Shown here: positions 33,804-43,317 of the stretch, one piece after another
Position numbering within the stretch: position 1 is the first letter of the stretch
How the letters are laid out: the number at the start of each line of letters is the position of its first letter
Assembly (NCBI GenBank): GCA_016210045.1
Contig: JACQUX010000016.1
Span: 1 to 52,206, forward strand
Origin: Deltaproteobacteria bacterium
GTDB taxonomy: Bacteria; UBA10199; GCA-002796325; JACPFF01
DNA length: 52,206 nt
Direction of reading: 5' to 3'
Translations under genes and position numbers: made by a program
The notes under the pieces: generated by a model
Seen by the model: the letters and a program-made list of their open reading frames with translations, nothing else
Told to the model about the DNA's origin: nothing
The model's database searches: none

Positions 33804-35209
33804 GGTGCCACCTCCGCAGAGACACACTGTTTGAGGTCCGTGCCCAGCGCGCTCATCGCGCTATCCCAAAAACAGGGCCAATAGTAGGTCTCCTGCAGCA
33901 GCGAGACTCCCTGTAGTTGGTAGGTCGTGACGCGAATGATGCCGGCGGCTTCGTCGACCGTGAGTCGGACCGTCGGTTCCAACGCGAGTTTAACGTCCGG
34001 TGGCAGCAAGTCGTAGTTCGGGACATCATAGTGACCCCAGAGGTAGATGCCGCCGAGGATGACTGGATCTTTTTCGAAGACATAGGTGGGGTCGGATTCG
34101 TCGGTCACCGGTGGATAGACTGTGATGGTCTTCCCCACCAGGTTTGTGGGGTGGTTCTTTCCCGGAGTCTCCGGATCACCGGCGAATGTGATTTGAATGG
34201 CGCCTTGATCGGTGACGGTGAACGTCTCGACCGCGAGCGGGGCGGGGGCTTCCAGCGCCGTGCCCGGGTGGGTGAGCAGTGCGGTCATGTAAAGGCACTG
34301 GGTGGCGAAGAACGATTCTGCGGCGTCGCCGAGCCCTTCATTCTCGTCCGCGTTGGTGCAGAGGGCGATGCCGGGGACAGGTGGCGGCAGTGGTTCAGCA
34401 TCGGGTTCGTTGGTGTCTTCCGTATTGATATCGGGGGACTCCGCGTCTTCTGGGGCCTCGGCGTCGGCCGCGCCGTCAGGTTCCGCGGTTTCTGCCCCGT
34501 CGCCATCCACTGGTGTCATGCCGGGATCATCGGGTGTAAAGGCCTCCGGCTCCGCAGTGTCTTCCGGAGCCGGGCCGGGATCGATCGGAGACGCAACGTC
34601 TTCAATGATTTCCGGCCCAACATCCGGTTCGACATCCAAGCCTGCATCCGGCTCTTCTCCATCCGGGCCGGTGACATCCGGTGCGGCGGCATCAAGGGGT
34701 GGCGGCGTATCGTCGGTCGCGCCATCGTCGGCCTGATCCGGGCCTACGTCCCATTGCGCCGGCGTGTCGTGTCCCGTGGTTCCGTCGATCGCTACATCGA
34801 ACCCGCCCACTTCCTGCACTAATGGGTCTTCTGGGGGCCGGTCTAGTGTACCTCCGCCGCAACCGGCGTACCCGGCCGTCATCAGGCGGATCTGCGGCCG
34901 TGGGACTTCGGTAAAGAGCCGGCATTGAAGTTTTGCTTGGCCCGCATTGATGGTCGCTGTGCACTCCATTTGCAGCTTCTTGCCGAAACCGTTCACGGCG
35001 GTGGCGACAATCGCCTCTTTGTAGCCATCGACCGCCGGCGTGTTGGTGATCGAAGCCGCATCTTGACAATGCCGCTGCAGTCGCGAGCCGAACCATTGAT
35101 CAACCGTTGGGAGTGGCGCGCAAGTCGCGACCATTGCGGCTGTGAGTCGGGCGCTCAGTGGTGCCGTGACGCGACTGAGCAGTTGGTAGAGATTGATTGG
35201 GTCGCTCAT
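33800..35209 (-). CDS. orphan protein with long acidic Asp/Pro/Glu linker
   Basis: 469 residues. The N-terminal part (1-115) looks folded and has four cysteines. Residues about 125-275 are a low-complexity acidic linker (DAAPDVTGPDGEEPDAGLDVEP type). The C-terminal 190 residues (GIALCTNADENEGLGDAAESFFATQC to the end) are a beta-rich domain with paired cysteines. There is no signal peptide by eye, yet the cysteine pairs and the calcium-binding neighbour suggest an extracytoplasmic fate. AGGAG lies ten bases before the ATG. Second gene of the operon; its stop overlaps the next start (ATGA). Confidence 0.72.
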   Translation of the reverse strand: MSDPINLYQLLSRVTAPLSARLTAAMVATCAPLPTVDQWFGSRLQRHCQDAASITNTPAVDGYKEAIVATAVNGFGKKLQMECTATINAGQAKLQCRLFTEVPRPQIRLMTAGYAGCGGGTLDRPPEDPLVQEVGGFDVAIDGTTGHDTPAQWDVGPDQADDGATDDTPPPLDAAAPDVTGPDGEEPDAGLDVEPDVGPEIIEDVASPIDPGPAPEDTAEPEAFTPDDPGMTPVDGDGAETAEPDGAADAEAPEDAESPDINTEDTNEPDAEPLPPPVPGIALCTNADENEGLGDAAESFFATQCLYMTALLTHPGTALEAPAPLAVETFTVTDQGAIQITFAGDPETPGKNHPTNLVGKTITVYPPVTDESDPTYVFEKDPVILGGIYLWGHYDVPNYDLLPPDVKLALEPTVRLTVDEAAGIIRVTTYQLQGVSLLQETYYWPCFWDSAMSALGTDLKQCVSAEVAP

Positions 35210-35221
35210 AGAGCATGTCTC

Positions 35222-35875
35222 CTAAAAAATGAGGTGTACGCCGAGTTCCACCGGCCACCAGCTATCGCGGGTCGTCGTGACGCCGCCGTCGTCGTAATAG
35301 TTCATGATCCCCTTGCCGGCGAGGTCGATCGCCAAATCCGCCGTCTCGCCGACGGCGAAGCGGACGCCGATGTGGTAGCCCAGTTCCACTTGGAAGATGA
35401 AGTGATTCCGTTCTTGCTTGTAGGGATGGTCCGCGTCTCCGGCATCTACTTCCGCCTCGGGGCTCATCGAAAGTCCGCCGATTAATGCCGCGATCGATGG
35501 GCCGGTGTAGACCTCCGTGCGTCCCCATTTTCCCACCGTGCCTTGGAGCGCGCAGCTCGGCCCCACGGTGACGATTGAAAACGGATCGGCGTTGCGTGGA
35601 CGCTGGCCGGCGCGTGGCGAGGGTTCAGCGTAGGTGTAGGCGGAATAATTTTGGATTAGCAGCGTCAGCGCGGTGTTGATGACGACATCGGGGTTGCGGA
35701 AGCGGAGCTGCGCGCCGATTTGCGGCGCGATCGAGCGGCCGCCGTAACTGACGGCATACCCGTCGTCGTTTGGTGCGTGCAGTTGGATGTCGCCCAACTG
35801 CAACGAACCGGTGACGCCGATAAGAAAGCGTGCGGTGACTGCGGGGTCGGCCGCACCGACAGTGAGATCACCCAT
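35222..35875 (-). CDS. beta-barrel-like protein, first gene of site E operon
   Basis: 217 residues of alternating hydrophobic strands (GVTGSLQLGDIQLHAP, SIAPQIGAQLRFRNPDVVINTALTLLIQNYSAYTYAEP, FIFQVELGYHIGVRFAVG). It ends in WWPVELGVHLIF, and a C-terminal Phe after alternating hydrophobics is the outer-membrane barrel signal read by the BAM complex. It has no N-terminal signal peptide, which is odd: either export is by another route or it only resembles a barrel. GGGAGG is upstream of ATG 35875. Promoter site E lies 37 bases upstream. Confidence 0.68.
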   Translation of the reverse strand: MGDLTVGAADPAVTARFLIGVTGSLQLGDIQLHAPNDDGYAVSYGGRSIAPQIGAQLRFRNPDVVINTALTLLIQNYSAYTYAEPSPRAGQRPRNADPFSIVTVGPSCALQGTVGKWGRTEVYTGPSIAALIGGLSMSPEAEVDAGDADHPYKQERNHFIFQVELGYHIGVRFAVGETADLAIDLAGKGIMNYYDDGGVTTTRDSWWPVELGVHLIF

Positions 35876-35912
35876 GACGTAGCCTCCCAGAGATAAAAGA
35901 CCTGCGCCTAAT

Positions 35913-35939
35913 GGTTCGGCTGCCGGCGGAAAAAGTTGC
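35913..35939 (-). promoter_or_regulatory. sigma-28-like promoter, site E
   Basis: Minus strand GCAACTTT (35932-35939), 11 bp, GCCGAACC (35913-35920). The -35 and first five bases of the -10 are exact; the end of the -10 is divergent. Confidence 0.52.
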
Positions 35940-36078
35940 GTGGGCTGTGTTTTTCTTCGCCAGCGGATAGCATGATTTCCATCATCTGCAACCCGGATGT
36001 GGACGCGGCTCGGATCCGATGTTATGCTCTCACCCCGGCGTTCGGATTCATGTGCGGATCGGCGGAACAGGGGGAAAC

Positions 36079-38655
36079 ATGCGGGTTTCCAGGTGGGTCG
36101 TGGTGGGCAGTGCGTTGCTCGGGCTCTCCGGATGCAGCGATCAACAGGCCACAGAAAGCGGGGGCGATCCGGACGGGAGTGCGACTCCGCCTCCCGTCAC
36201 ACCGGCAATTCAGTTGCTGCCGCCCACGCCGAAGGCCCTCTACCTCGAAACCGATAAAGGCAATTTGTACGCCGCCGTGCTGATCAACGACCAACATCCC
36301 GCGCTTGATGCTGCTGCAACGCTGCCATCGTCGCAGTCCACAACGAAGCTCTCCGTGAATCTCCCGCCGCCACAACGGCCCAAAGAGGCCGCCCCGGCCG
36401 TCGCCGGGATCGGTGCGCGGACCGCGCCTGGGGTCTATCGGGCCGAGCAACCACTGGTGGTGCGGGCGCAGCGGACCTTGTTGGGGGATCTGCAATTGCA
36501 AGGACTGACGACGTATGGCGAGTGGCTCTTTCGGCGCGCGGGTGGGGTGGCTGGGAGCGCTGTCGTCGATGCGCCGCTGCCGTCGCCGATGGGCGCTTCT
36601 GCATCCTCCGCCGAAGGCGGACCCGCCTCTGGCGGGGGCGGGCACGCGGTCGTCTGGTGGTCCCCCGGCGCGAGCCTGGCCGACATGGTCACGGTCTGGC
36701 GCCCTCGCGGGGCCGGAGTGCCGCGCTTCGACGCCGCGACCGATCAACTCATCTTCGTGGCGCAACATGCCGGGGCGTGGCACTTGGTGCGCCGTGGGCT
36801 GAACGGCGTGGAGACGGCGACATCATTACAACCGCTCGTGGCGGCGTTGCCGGGGAGTCCGCATCTGGTGCTCGAAGACCTACGCGATGGGGTCGCGTTG
36901 CTGAGTGTGAATAGTCATCTTTGGTATGCGGTCACCGTGGCCGACGGCGCCGCGCAAGCGCTCGATGAAATATGTGCGCACGCCCGACTGTTCACGGATC
37001 CCGAGGGTGGCGTCTGGGTGGCGGGGCAGAGTTGCGGCGGTAAACTGCTCCTCCAATCGACGGATGTCGCACGCCGGCTGACGCTGGCCGCGCCACCGGA
37101 ATCGGTCGGAGGTGCGAGTTCGGGATTCAAGTTGCCGAACAGCAGCTACGACGTCGGCGGTTTCCTGCCGACCGGTGAATTTGCATTTCGCCACACGGCC
37201 ATCGAGGCGGTAAGTCCGAGCGCACCGCTGCCCGACGATACGGCCGAGGGCGTGCCACCGTCCGCATCGCGACGGCACACCATGTTGAAGGTGGTTGATC
37301 CGATCGTGAGTGAAAAACCGACGTTGTTGGTCGATTACGATCTCCCGTTGACGGCCGGCTCAGATCCCGGTCCGCGCGTGGTCGTGCGGTGGCGCGATGT
37401 GGTCGGTCGGGTCGGCGTGAGGTTCCTCGTGCGGGGCGTGGATTGTCGCGTGCAGGGGATGCCCACCGATTATTATTACACTGCGGCGGGATACACGATC
37501 GACATGCCGTGCGCCTTTTTGTCGATCGGGGAGGGCGGGACGGCGATCGGTTGGCACTATGGTTTGGTCGAACTCGATGGCGCGATCACGCCGCTCGCGC
37601 GTTATGAATGGCCCACGCGCTTGGCCGCGTTCTGGCCGGAGTCGGACCTGCTGCTGTTGGAAGTGCAGCGCGACACCCCGTCGCTGGTGGCGATCCGACT
37701 CTCGACCGGGAAAGAGATTGCCACGTTGGCACGTAGCGCGGTGTGGACCACGGCGCGCACGGTGGACGACGAGCCGCATGGTGGGGGCGGCGGCCTGATC
37801 GAAGCGCTGGATCAACAAACGCGATGGCCCGGGCTGTTGATCCAGACGGAGACGAACATCCCCGGCGATTATGAAATCGGCGTCGTAGGCCCGGAGCAGA
37901 TCGCCGAGCAGGGGATCGGCGTGACCAAGTTGGCCACGGTGCGCGGGGCAGTCCGGCGCGTTGGCTTGGCAGATTGGAAAGCGACGGCGCGGACCGACGT
38001 CGTAATGGCGGACAATACCGGCGTAGAGGATCCTGCGTCTGAGTTGGTTGAAGCGGTCGCTGCGCCGCTCGCAAATGACAGCGAGCCGACGGGATTGCCG
38101 CCGTTGCCTGCGATCCCCGCGACGTCGGTCTATGAAACCGGCGGCGGCATGGCGACGGATGCGGTACCGAGCGTTTCCCCCAGCGAACCCTCCAGTGGCG
38201 CGGCGGTGGATGATCTCGCGGCGGAGAATCCCGTAACAGCTGATGCGGCCGCCGACACCGCACCACCTGCGGATGGCGGGACTGCGCCGTCCGAACCGCA
38301 GCCCGCGCTGCCACCCGCACCAGACGCGAGCGCTGCAGCGGTTGCGCCGGCACCATACAGTGTCGCCAACCTGCTCGACCAGTACACGGCCGCCCCGAAC
38401 TCGGTGCTGACGATCGTGGGCGTGCAGTTAAACAGTGTCGCCCCGATCCAAAATTTAGGGATTCGTTGCCTGCCGCAAAAACCAGCCGGCGCCTTCGAAG
38501 GCCAACTGGCGCCCGGCAAGACCACCAGCGTCACGTTTACCATTAAGATCCCCGTCGTCGCTGTGCCGCGCGATTGCACGTTAATCGCCAGCGATGCTGC
38601 GAATCACTGGACCAATGTCCAGACGTTCCATATCGATTTGGCGATTGGGGAGTAG
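36079..38655 (+). CDS. large orphan lipoprotein
   Basis: 858 residues. The signal peptide MRVSRWVVVGSALLGLSGC ends in a lipobox (LSGC, Cys 19), so it is lipidated. The 100-640 region has repeated WHLVRRG / LWYAVTV / VWVAGQSCGGKLLL strands that suggest a beta-propeller. About 665-785 is a Pro/Ala/Glu/Asp linker. The last 90 residues (VLTIVGVQLNSVAPIQNLGIRCLPQKP ... CTLIASDAANHW) look like an Ig-like domain. GGGGGAAAC precedes ATG 36079. It is divergent from the site E operon, so a functional link with the barrel-like and TSP3 proteins is plausible. Confidence 0.75.
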   Translation: MRVSRWVVVGSALLGLSGCSDQQATESGGDPDGSATPPPVTPAIQLLPPTPKALYLETDKGNLYAAVLINDQHPALDAAATLPSSQSTTKLSVNLPPPQRPKEAAPAVAGIGARTAPGVYRAEQPLVVRAQRTLLGDLQLQGLTTYGEWLFRRAGGVAGSAVVDAPLPSPMGASASSAEGGPASGGGGHAVVWWSPGASLADMVTVWRPRGAGVPRFDAATDQLIFVAQHAGAWHLVRRGLNGVETATSLQPLVAALPGSPHLVLEDLRDGVALLSVNSHLWYAVTVADGAAQALDEICAHARLFTDPEGGVWVAGQSCGGKLLLQSTDVARRLTLAAPPESVGGASSGFKLPNSSYDVGGFLPTGEFAFRHTAIEAVSPSAPLPDDTAEGVPPSASRRHTMLKVVDPIVSEKPTLLVDYDLPLTAGSDPGPRVVVRWRDVVGRVGVRFLVRGVDCRVQGMPTDYYYTAAGYTIDMPCAFLSIGEGGTAIGWHYGLVELDGAITPLARYEWPTRLAAFWPESDLLLLEVQRDTPSLVAIRLSTGKEIATLARSAVWTTARTVDDEPHGGGGGLIEALDQQTRWPGLLIQTETNIPGDYEIGVVGPEQIAEQGIGVTKLATVRGAVRRVGLADWKATARTDVVMADNTGVEDPASELVEAVAAPLANDSEPTGLPPLPAIPATSVYETGGGMATDAVPSVSPSEPSSGAAVDDLAAENPVTADAAADTAPPADGGTAPSEPQPALPPAPDASAAAVAPAPYSVANLLDQYTAAPNSVLTIVGVQLNSVAPIQNLGIRCLPQKPAGAFEGQLAPGKTTSVTFTIKIPVVAVPRDCTLIASDAANHWTNVQTFHIDLAIGE

Positions 38656-38673
38656 TCGGTGATGGGTGACTTC

Positions 38674-39396
38674 TTAATGGGTTGTCCGCTTTCCCCGCAC
38701 GCGGCCGAAGTCGGCGAGTCGGCCTGAAGTCTTATAAATCGTCTGTGCGCGCTGGTAGGCACGGTTGCTCGCGGCCTGGAGGCGCGTGCGTTCGTTGATC
38801 GCCAACGGTGCGGCCCAGCGGGCGAGGGTGTCGCCAGCGGCTTCATACATGGTGGCGCGCGAGAGGCGAATGTCATTCGCCGACAATCGTTCCGCATCTC
38901 GCGTGCCGGTTTGCCAGTAGTTCCATTCGCGCCACGCGGCCGCCTCGTCCACGGAATGCTGCAACTCCGCGTACGCGAGTCCGGCCAGTGCGAAACAGTC
39001 GATGGCCCCTCGCACCAGTGGTGACATCCGTGGATCGATTCGATCCATTGTCGGGTGGCGTGTGGTCCGCGTCGCCTCGACGGCGAATAGCGCTCCGGCC
39101 TCTGCCCAGCGCGGCGCCGCCTCGTGCCAGGCTTGGCGCATCGTGTGTTGCATCGCCTCCTGTTGCAGCCGTTCTCGCGCATCCACGGCCCGCAGCCGTC
39201 CGCGGACGTAGAAGAATCCTGCCACGCACAGGCCGACGAGCGCGACCGGCCAGAGTTCTATCGCACCGGCGTGCACTTCAGGGATTGCGAGCGGTGCGGC
39301 CCCGCTGAGCATGGTCCCTAGACGTGTGGCATGCCGTTGCTGTGACCGAGCGCCTGGTGTGACGTGTTGCAATCGCTGCCAGTTGAGACGGAGCAT
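38674..39396 (-). CDS. orphan single-pass membrane protein
   Basis: 240 residues with one hydrophobic segment (ELWPVALVGLCVAGFFYVRG, about 47-66) and a long helical, Arg/Ala-rich C-terminal part that holds an AGLAYAELQHSVDEAAAW-like tetratricopeptide flavour. It starts three bases after the stop of the methyltransferase-like gene, so it is cotranscribed from site F. Function unknown. Confidence 0.68.
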   Translation of the reverse strand: MLRLNWQRLQHVTPGARSQQRHATRLGTMLSGAAPLAIPEVHAGAIELWPVALVGLCVAGFFYVRGRLRAVDARERLQQEAMQHTMRQAWHEAAPRWAEAGALFAVEATRTTRHPTMDRIDPRMSPLVRGAIDCFALAGLAYAELQHSVDEAAAWREWNYWQTGTRDAERLSANDIRLSRATMYEAAGDTLARWAAPLAINERTRLQAASNRAYQRAQTIYKTSGRLADFGRVRGKRTTH

Positions 39397-39399
39397 CGC

Positions 39400-40746
39400 T
39401 TACCAAAAGATGCGCGGACCGCCGGTCCGTGCCGTCGTGCTTGTGGTGCTGCTCGGCGCCGCTGTCGGCAACGTAAACGGGCAATTGAATCCGACGTTCA
39501 ATAGTTGCTGTGCGGCCGCATAGCTGAGCGAGCGGATGAGCAGCGTGCTGAGTGGTAGGCCGGCCTCCAAGTCCGACAACTCCGACGGCGCAAGACAATA
39601 ATGCACTACCTCATCGAGTGACTTGTCTTCAGAGGCATTCCCTGGCCCTATGCAGATATTGGCCATCTGTTCGGCGCGAACGCCGTAGCAGGCAAAGAGA
39701 TCCGCCATCATCAACCGCGTGGCCTCTTCCAGCCCTGCGAGGTGCAGACGAATCGGCTCCGTATCCGGCGACAAGCGGATCGTGGGACGCAAATCATAGC
39801 GTCGTCCGTCGCGGCCAATGAATCGTTCCAGGAATCCCAACTCGCTGCCCCAACGATCCATGATTTCGCAGATACTCGGTGACTTGAATTCCTGTCCCGA
39901 CTTCGTCTTGATTGTGGTCGTCATCGCAGCGTCCTGCCAAATCGCATCGAACGGCACGTGGAGAGCCAATTTGCGCCCCCAGACGTAGGCCTCGGTGCTG
40001 CGATCGTGGTCGTCAGTGGCCACTATATCGAGCCCTCGCGCGCGGAAGAACGCGGCGGTGTGGCGGATCGTGTCAAAGTGCCACCGTGTTTGGGGGTGAA
40101 TGTGCGAGCGAATATCCCACATCAGGAAAAATTCCCCGCCGACTCGGAGCCGTTCGACGACTCGCCGGATGATCGCGAGTTGATCGCCTGCATCGTGGAG
40201 ATTGCCATAGATGGACCAAATCAGATCGAACGGCCGGAGGTCGCCGGCCGACGCGAGCGCGTCTGCCAGCGAGTAGGGGGACGCCGCGCCGGTGTCGGGG
40301 ATCGGCAGCGTGGCGTCGAAGACCTCCGCCATATGCGGGGCCGTGCTATATTCCGGCCCGATTTGCGTCAGATGCACGGCCACGCCGAATCGGCGGCGCA
40401 GTCCCAATTCCGCGATCCCGTGTCCCGCGCCGATCGCCAAGGCGCGCACTGGCGGTGCGGCCTGCGCGGCATGTCGCGCGACGGCCGCATGCAAGGCCCC
40501 AAACGGCGTGCGCATCAGGTAATAATTCGACGGCCATTCCCCGCGGCGATCGTTATAGGGTGTGCCGCGCAGTGTGGGTGGCGGCAACGCCACTTGGACG
40601 GGAACGATGGGATGTGCTTTGAGATACGTCGCCTCGCGGCGAAGGGCGACGCGCGCACGGGCGATCGTAGTGCGCTGTGCGTCGCTCAGCACGGATCGCT
40701 GCGGCGCAGTCCCGGCGGCTGTAGCGGCTGGTTTTCGTAAGGCCAT
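39400..40746 (-). CDS. methyltransferase-like protein, FliA-like promoter
   Basis: 448 residues. A Rossmann methyltransferase core is visible: VRALAIGAGHGIAELGLRRRFG (about 97-118, motif I), FDLIWSIYGNLHDAGDQ (about 172-188) and LRVGGEFFLMWDI (about 198-210). The C-terminal half (KSGQEFKSPSICEIMDRWGSELGFLERFIGRDG...) is unlike known enzymes. ATG 40746 is chosen because promoter site F lies 22 bases upstream; a GTG at 40779 overlapping the previous stop (GTGA) would also be readable from upstream transcription. The substrate is unknown. Confidence 0.72.
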   Translation of the reverse strand: MALRKPAATAAGTAPQRSVLSDAQRTTIARARVALRREATYLKAHPIVPVQVALPPPTLRGTPYNDRRGEWPSNYYLMRTPFGALHAAVARHAAQAAPPVRALAIGAGHGIAELGLRRRFGVAVHLTQIGPEYSTAPHMAEVFDATLPIPDTGAASPYSLADALASAGDLRPFDLIWSIYGNLHDAGDQLAIIRRVVERLRVGGEFFLMWDIRSHIHPQTRWHFDTIRHTAAFFRARGLDIVATDDHDRSTEAYVWGRKLALHVPFDAIWQDAAMTTTIKTKSGQEFKSPSICEIMDRWGSELGFLERFIGRDGRRYDLRPTIRLSPDTEPIRLHLAGLEEATRLMMADLFACYGVRAEQMANICIGPGNASEDKSLDEVVHYCLAPSELSDLEAGLPLSTLLIRSLSYAAAQQLLNVGFNCPFTLPTAAPSSTTSTTARTGGPRIFW

Positions 40747-40768
40747 ATGCCGTAGCGCTCCAGATAGA

Positions 40769-40795
40769 TTATCGGTCACGAGCGGGAAAAGTTGC
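40769..40795 (-). promoter_or_regulatory. sigma-28-like promoter, site F
   Basis: Minus strand GCAACTTT (40788-40795), 11 bp, ACCGATAA (40769-40776). The -35 lies within the last codons of the upstream gene, so the regulon boundary is inside an apparent operon. Confidence 0.68.
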
Positions 40796-42800
40796 GTGAG
40801 TCGGCCTGATTGCCATGTTGTGTATTCTCATCCGCTCGGTCCTGCACCCGCAGATATTGCGCGAACAAGGCCGCTTTGGGCGTTGTCAGGCCGCGGGCGG
40901 GCCGAAATCCAGGGCCGGGGGGAAGGATCGGGAGGGTGCCGAGCAGCGCCGCGGCCTCGGCGGGGCCGGGCGTGGTGGCGGGGAGACGGTGGCGGAGCGC
41001 GCGGAAGAATTCCTCCAGACGATTGAGAAAATACGGTTTCGTGGTGGCCAACTCTGCGGCGCTGGCGAAATGGACCAGCGCGTCTGCCGTGTGTTCCGCC
41101 GCAGCCATCACGCCGGCGGTGGTGCAGAGGACGCTGGCGAGGACGTCGCCGCGGCTGGTGCCGGCGACGATCGGCGTGGTCACGGAGGTGCCGGCGCCGC
41201 GTTTGCCGACCAAATAGAGGAGGACTTCATTGCGTAAATAATGTTTTGCCCGTTCCAATGTGGTGGCACTGCCCGGAAGCGTGGACTCCAGTCGAGTAAA
41301 GAGCCCTTGCAATGCGTCGAGATAGCGATCGAAGCCGCCGATGCCTTGCTGTGCTAATGCGCGGACCGCAGCGCGGAATTGTCCGGCCTCGGGGGATTCG
41401 GCGAGTGTGAGAAAGTCGCGTCGCGAAAAGCGGGTCGCGGGTGCAACTTGATCGGCCAGAAAATGGAATGCGACTTGGAGCGGCGCGGCGATCGTTCGAT
41501 CGTGCTGATACGGCGTTGTGAGGATGAACGGCGTGTTCAGCCGCACGGCGATCGTGCCGAGCAGGGGCGTAGGTGTAGGTGGGGCCAATGCGTGTTGCTG
41601 GTACGGGTTGCCGTGCGGCTGTTGTTGTGGTGGCGGATGCTGTTGCGACGGCGGTTTTTCCTCCGCGCCATATTCGCGAACGACGTAGAGGAGAAATTCC
41701 GCCAATCCTTCCGTGTCGGCCTCGTCATCGTGGACGCGAAAGTGGAGCCGGTGCAGACCGATCGGGAAATGGGTTGTGTAGAAGAGCGCGCCTTGCAACG
41801 CCGCGTCACGGGCCGAGACCGTGGCTGGGGCGCCGGATTCGGGATGGACTTCGCCCGCCTCGAGTTGCCACGCCGTGTCCGGCAATACGCCGTGTTTGAT
41901 GCTCAGTGCCTGCAACCAGAGCGCGGCCTCGTCGTGTTCCGACACGACCGTGGCGCCTTCCGCTAACGTATGCACGGTCGCCAGCTTGCTCGGATCGAAG
42001 TTTTTCAATTGCGTCGGATGGAGTTGCGCCTCCCACGATTCAACGACGAGCAGTGCGGACTGTTCTTGTTGGATGGCTTGGCGCAGTCCGGCCGTGAGTG
42101 ACCGTGTCGTGTCGGGATCGTGCGGACGATCCGCGCGGCGCGCTGCAATCAAGAGGAGTGCGAGACGCATCGGTTCGACGTGATGACTCAGCGTTTGCAA
42201 CTCGGTCGGCGTGAGTCCGGCTTGCTGCGCGACCGGCAACGCGAAGAGTTCCTGTTCAAACGTCAGCGGCGATTCGTGCAAACTCGTGGCCAGGAAGCGG
42301 AGTACTTCGCCGGTCGTGGCGCGAGCCTGCGGCGGGACGGAAGCTTGGCTGGTGAGGAGGGCCGTGGCCTTGCCCAACCATTGCGTTGCGCGTTGCGCGG
42401 CGCCGAAGTGCGGGGCCGGGCCCTCCGCGTGTTCGGGGGTGTCGACGAACTGCGCTAACGCCTCCAGCCAATCGGTCGCGGCGCGCATTTCTTGATCGTT
42501 AGCGTGCAAATCCCGCAGTGCGGTCGCCAATGCCAGCAACGGATGGCCTAATTCGGGCGCACGTTGCAGCAGCTGCATCAGCGGCCGGAGGCTTTCTTGG
42601 CGAAACAGCGTCATCCATTGTTGCAACAATTGTGAGGTCTGTTCGGCCGCCTCGGTAAAACTGACGTCGCTCGTGGCTTCGATAGCGGCCGTTGTCTGCG
42701 CAGCGGTCGTCGGCGTGCTCTTCGCCGCGCTGGGACGGCGCGTCATGTCGCGCAGTGACTCGAGGAGTTGCGATTTGGCGAGTTCAAATTCCAGCTTCAT
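40776..42800 (-). CDS. large orphan helical protein
   Basis: 674 residues from ATG 42800 (the longer TTG start at 42818 lies in the previous gene). It is almost wholly alpha-helical and rich in Ala, Leu, Gln and Thr, with no signal peptide or membrane span. A Gln/Pro/His-rich linker (PPSQQHPPPQQQPHGNPYQQH, about 386-406) separates two halves. The C-terminal half has an apparent helical solenoid (VLASVLCTTAGVMAAAEHTADALVHFASAAELAT). It overlaps or abuts the gene at 42808 and shares its transcript. Not recognised. Confidence 0.7.
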   Translation of the reverse strand: MKLEFELAKSQLLESLRDMTRRPSAAKSTPTTAAQTTAAIEATSDVSFTEAAEQTSQLLQQWMTLFRQESLRPLMQLLQRAPELGHPLLALATALRDLHANDQEMRAATDWLEALAQFVDTPEHAEGPAPHFGAAQRATQWLGKATALLTSQASVPPQARATTGEVLRFLATSLHESPLTFEQELFALPVAQQAGLTPTELQTLSHHVEPMRLALLLIAARRADRPHDPDTTRSLTAGLRQAIQQEQSALLVVESWEAQLHPTQLKNFDPSKLATVHTLAEGATVVSEHDEAALWLQALSIKHGVLPDTAWQLEAGEVHPESGAPATVSARDAALQGALFYTTHFPIGLHRLHFRVHDDEADTEGLAEFLLYVVREYGAEEKPPSQQHPPPQQQPHGNPYQQHALAPPTPTPLLGTIAVRLNTPFILTTPYQHDRTIAAPLQVAFHFLADQVAPATRFSRRDFLTLAESPEAGQFRAAVRALAQQGIGGFDRYLDALQGLFTRLESTLPGSATTLERAKHYLRNEVLLYLVGKRGAGTSVTTPIVAGTSRGDVLASVLCTTAGVMAAAEHTADALVHFASAAELATTKPYFLNRLEEFFRALRHRLPATTPGPAEAAALLGTLPILPPGPGFRPARGLTTPKAALFAQYLRVQDRADENTQHGNQADSRNFSRS

Positions 42801-42807
42801 GAAATAA

Positions 42808-43317
42808 CTACTCTTCAATGACCGGATGGCCCGTGAGTGTTTCGAGTTGGAGTTTCAAGCCGGCCGTTTCCGCCGCGGGGATCTGAATTAAAATGCCCTG
42901 ACGATTGCCTTGTGCATCGAGATAGGTCACGCCGAACTGTCGTACTGGATCGGCCGGCGGCGTGGTCGGAACGTAGACCGTGCCGGCATTCGCGTTCGGA
43001 TTGCTACTCGGTGCTGGGACTTGTGCCGAGGTCTCCGGGAGTCGAACATTCGGTACACTGACCACGCTTGGCGACGCGGTCGCGGCCGCCGGTGCCAGCG
43101 TGACCCGCACTACTTTACTGCGATCAATTGCCAACGGCTCCGCAAACGCGTCGTGCCGAATTTCTAAACGCCCGTTCTGAAACTGCATCCGACAGATGTG
43201 CGCGTGTCCATCGCCTCCCTGACAGCGTCCCCGAAACCCGGCCGCTCCGGCGACCGTGCTGATGCTCACGATGAGCAGCCACAGTGCCAGGCAGCTCTGC
43301 ACGACCCGGTTCGTCAT
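42808..43317 (-). CDS. exported orphan protein
   Basis: 169 residues with a signal peptide (SCLALWLLIVSISTVAGAAGF). A CQGGDGHAHICRMQFQNGRLEIRHD strand region (about 32-55) is followed by a Pro/Ser/Ala linker and a C-terminal FGVTYLDAQGNRQGILIQIP domain. Likely periplasmic. The ATG overlaps the stop of the DUF885 gene by four bases, so it is coupled to it. Function unknown. Confidence 0.75.
   Translation of the reverse strand: MTNRVVQSCLALWLLIVSISTVAGAAGFRGRCQGGDGHAHICRMQFQNGRLEIRHDAFAEPLAIDRSKVVRVTLAPAAATASPSVVSVPNVRLPETSAQVPAPSSNPNANAGTVYVPTTPPADPVRQFGVTYLDAQGNRQGILIQIPAAETAGLKLQLETLTGHPVIEE

Noticed and set aside
35990-36078. Possible FliA-like promoter before the large lipoprotein gene
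   Set aside because: GCAACCCG and ATCCGATG occur, but the spacing is far from 11 bp.
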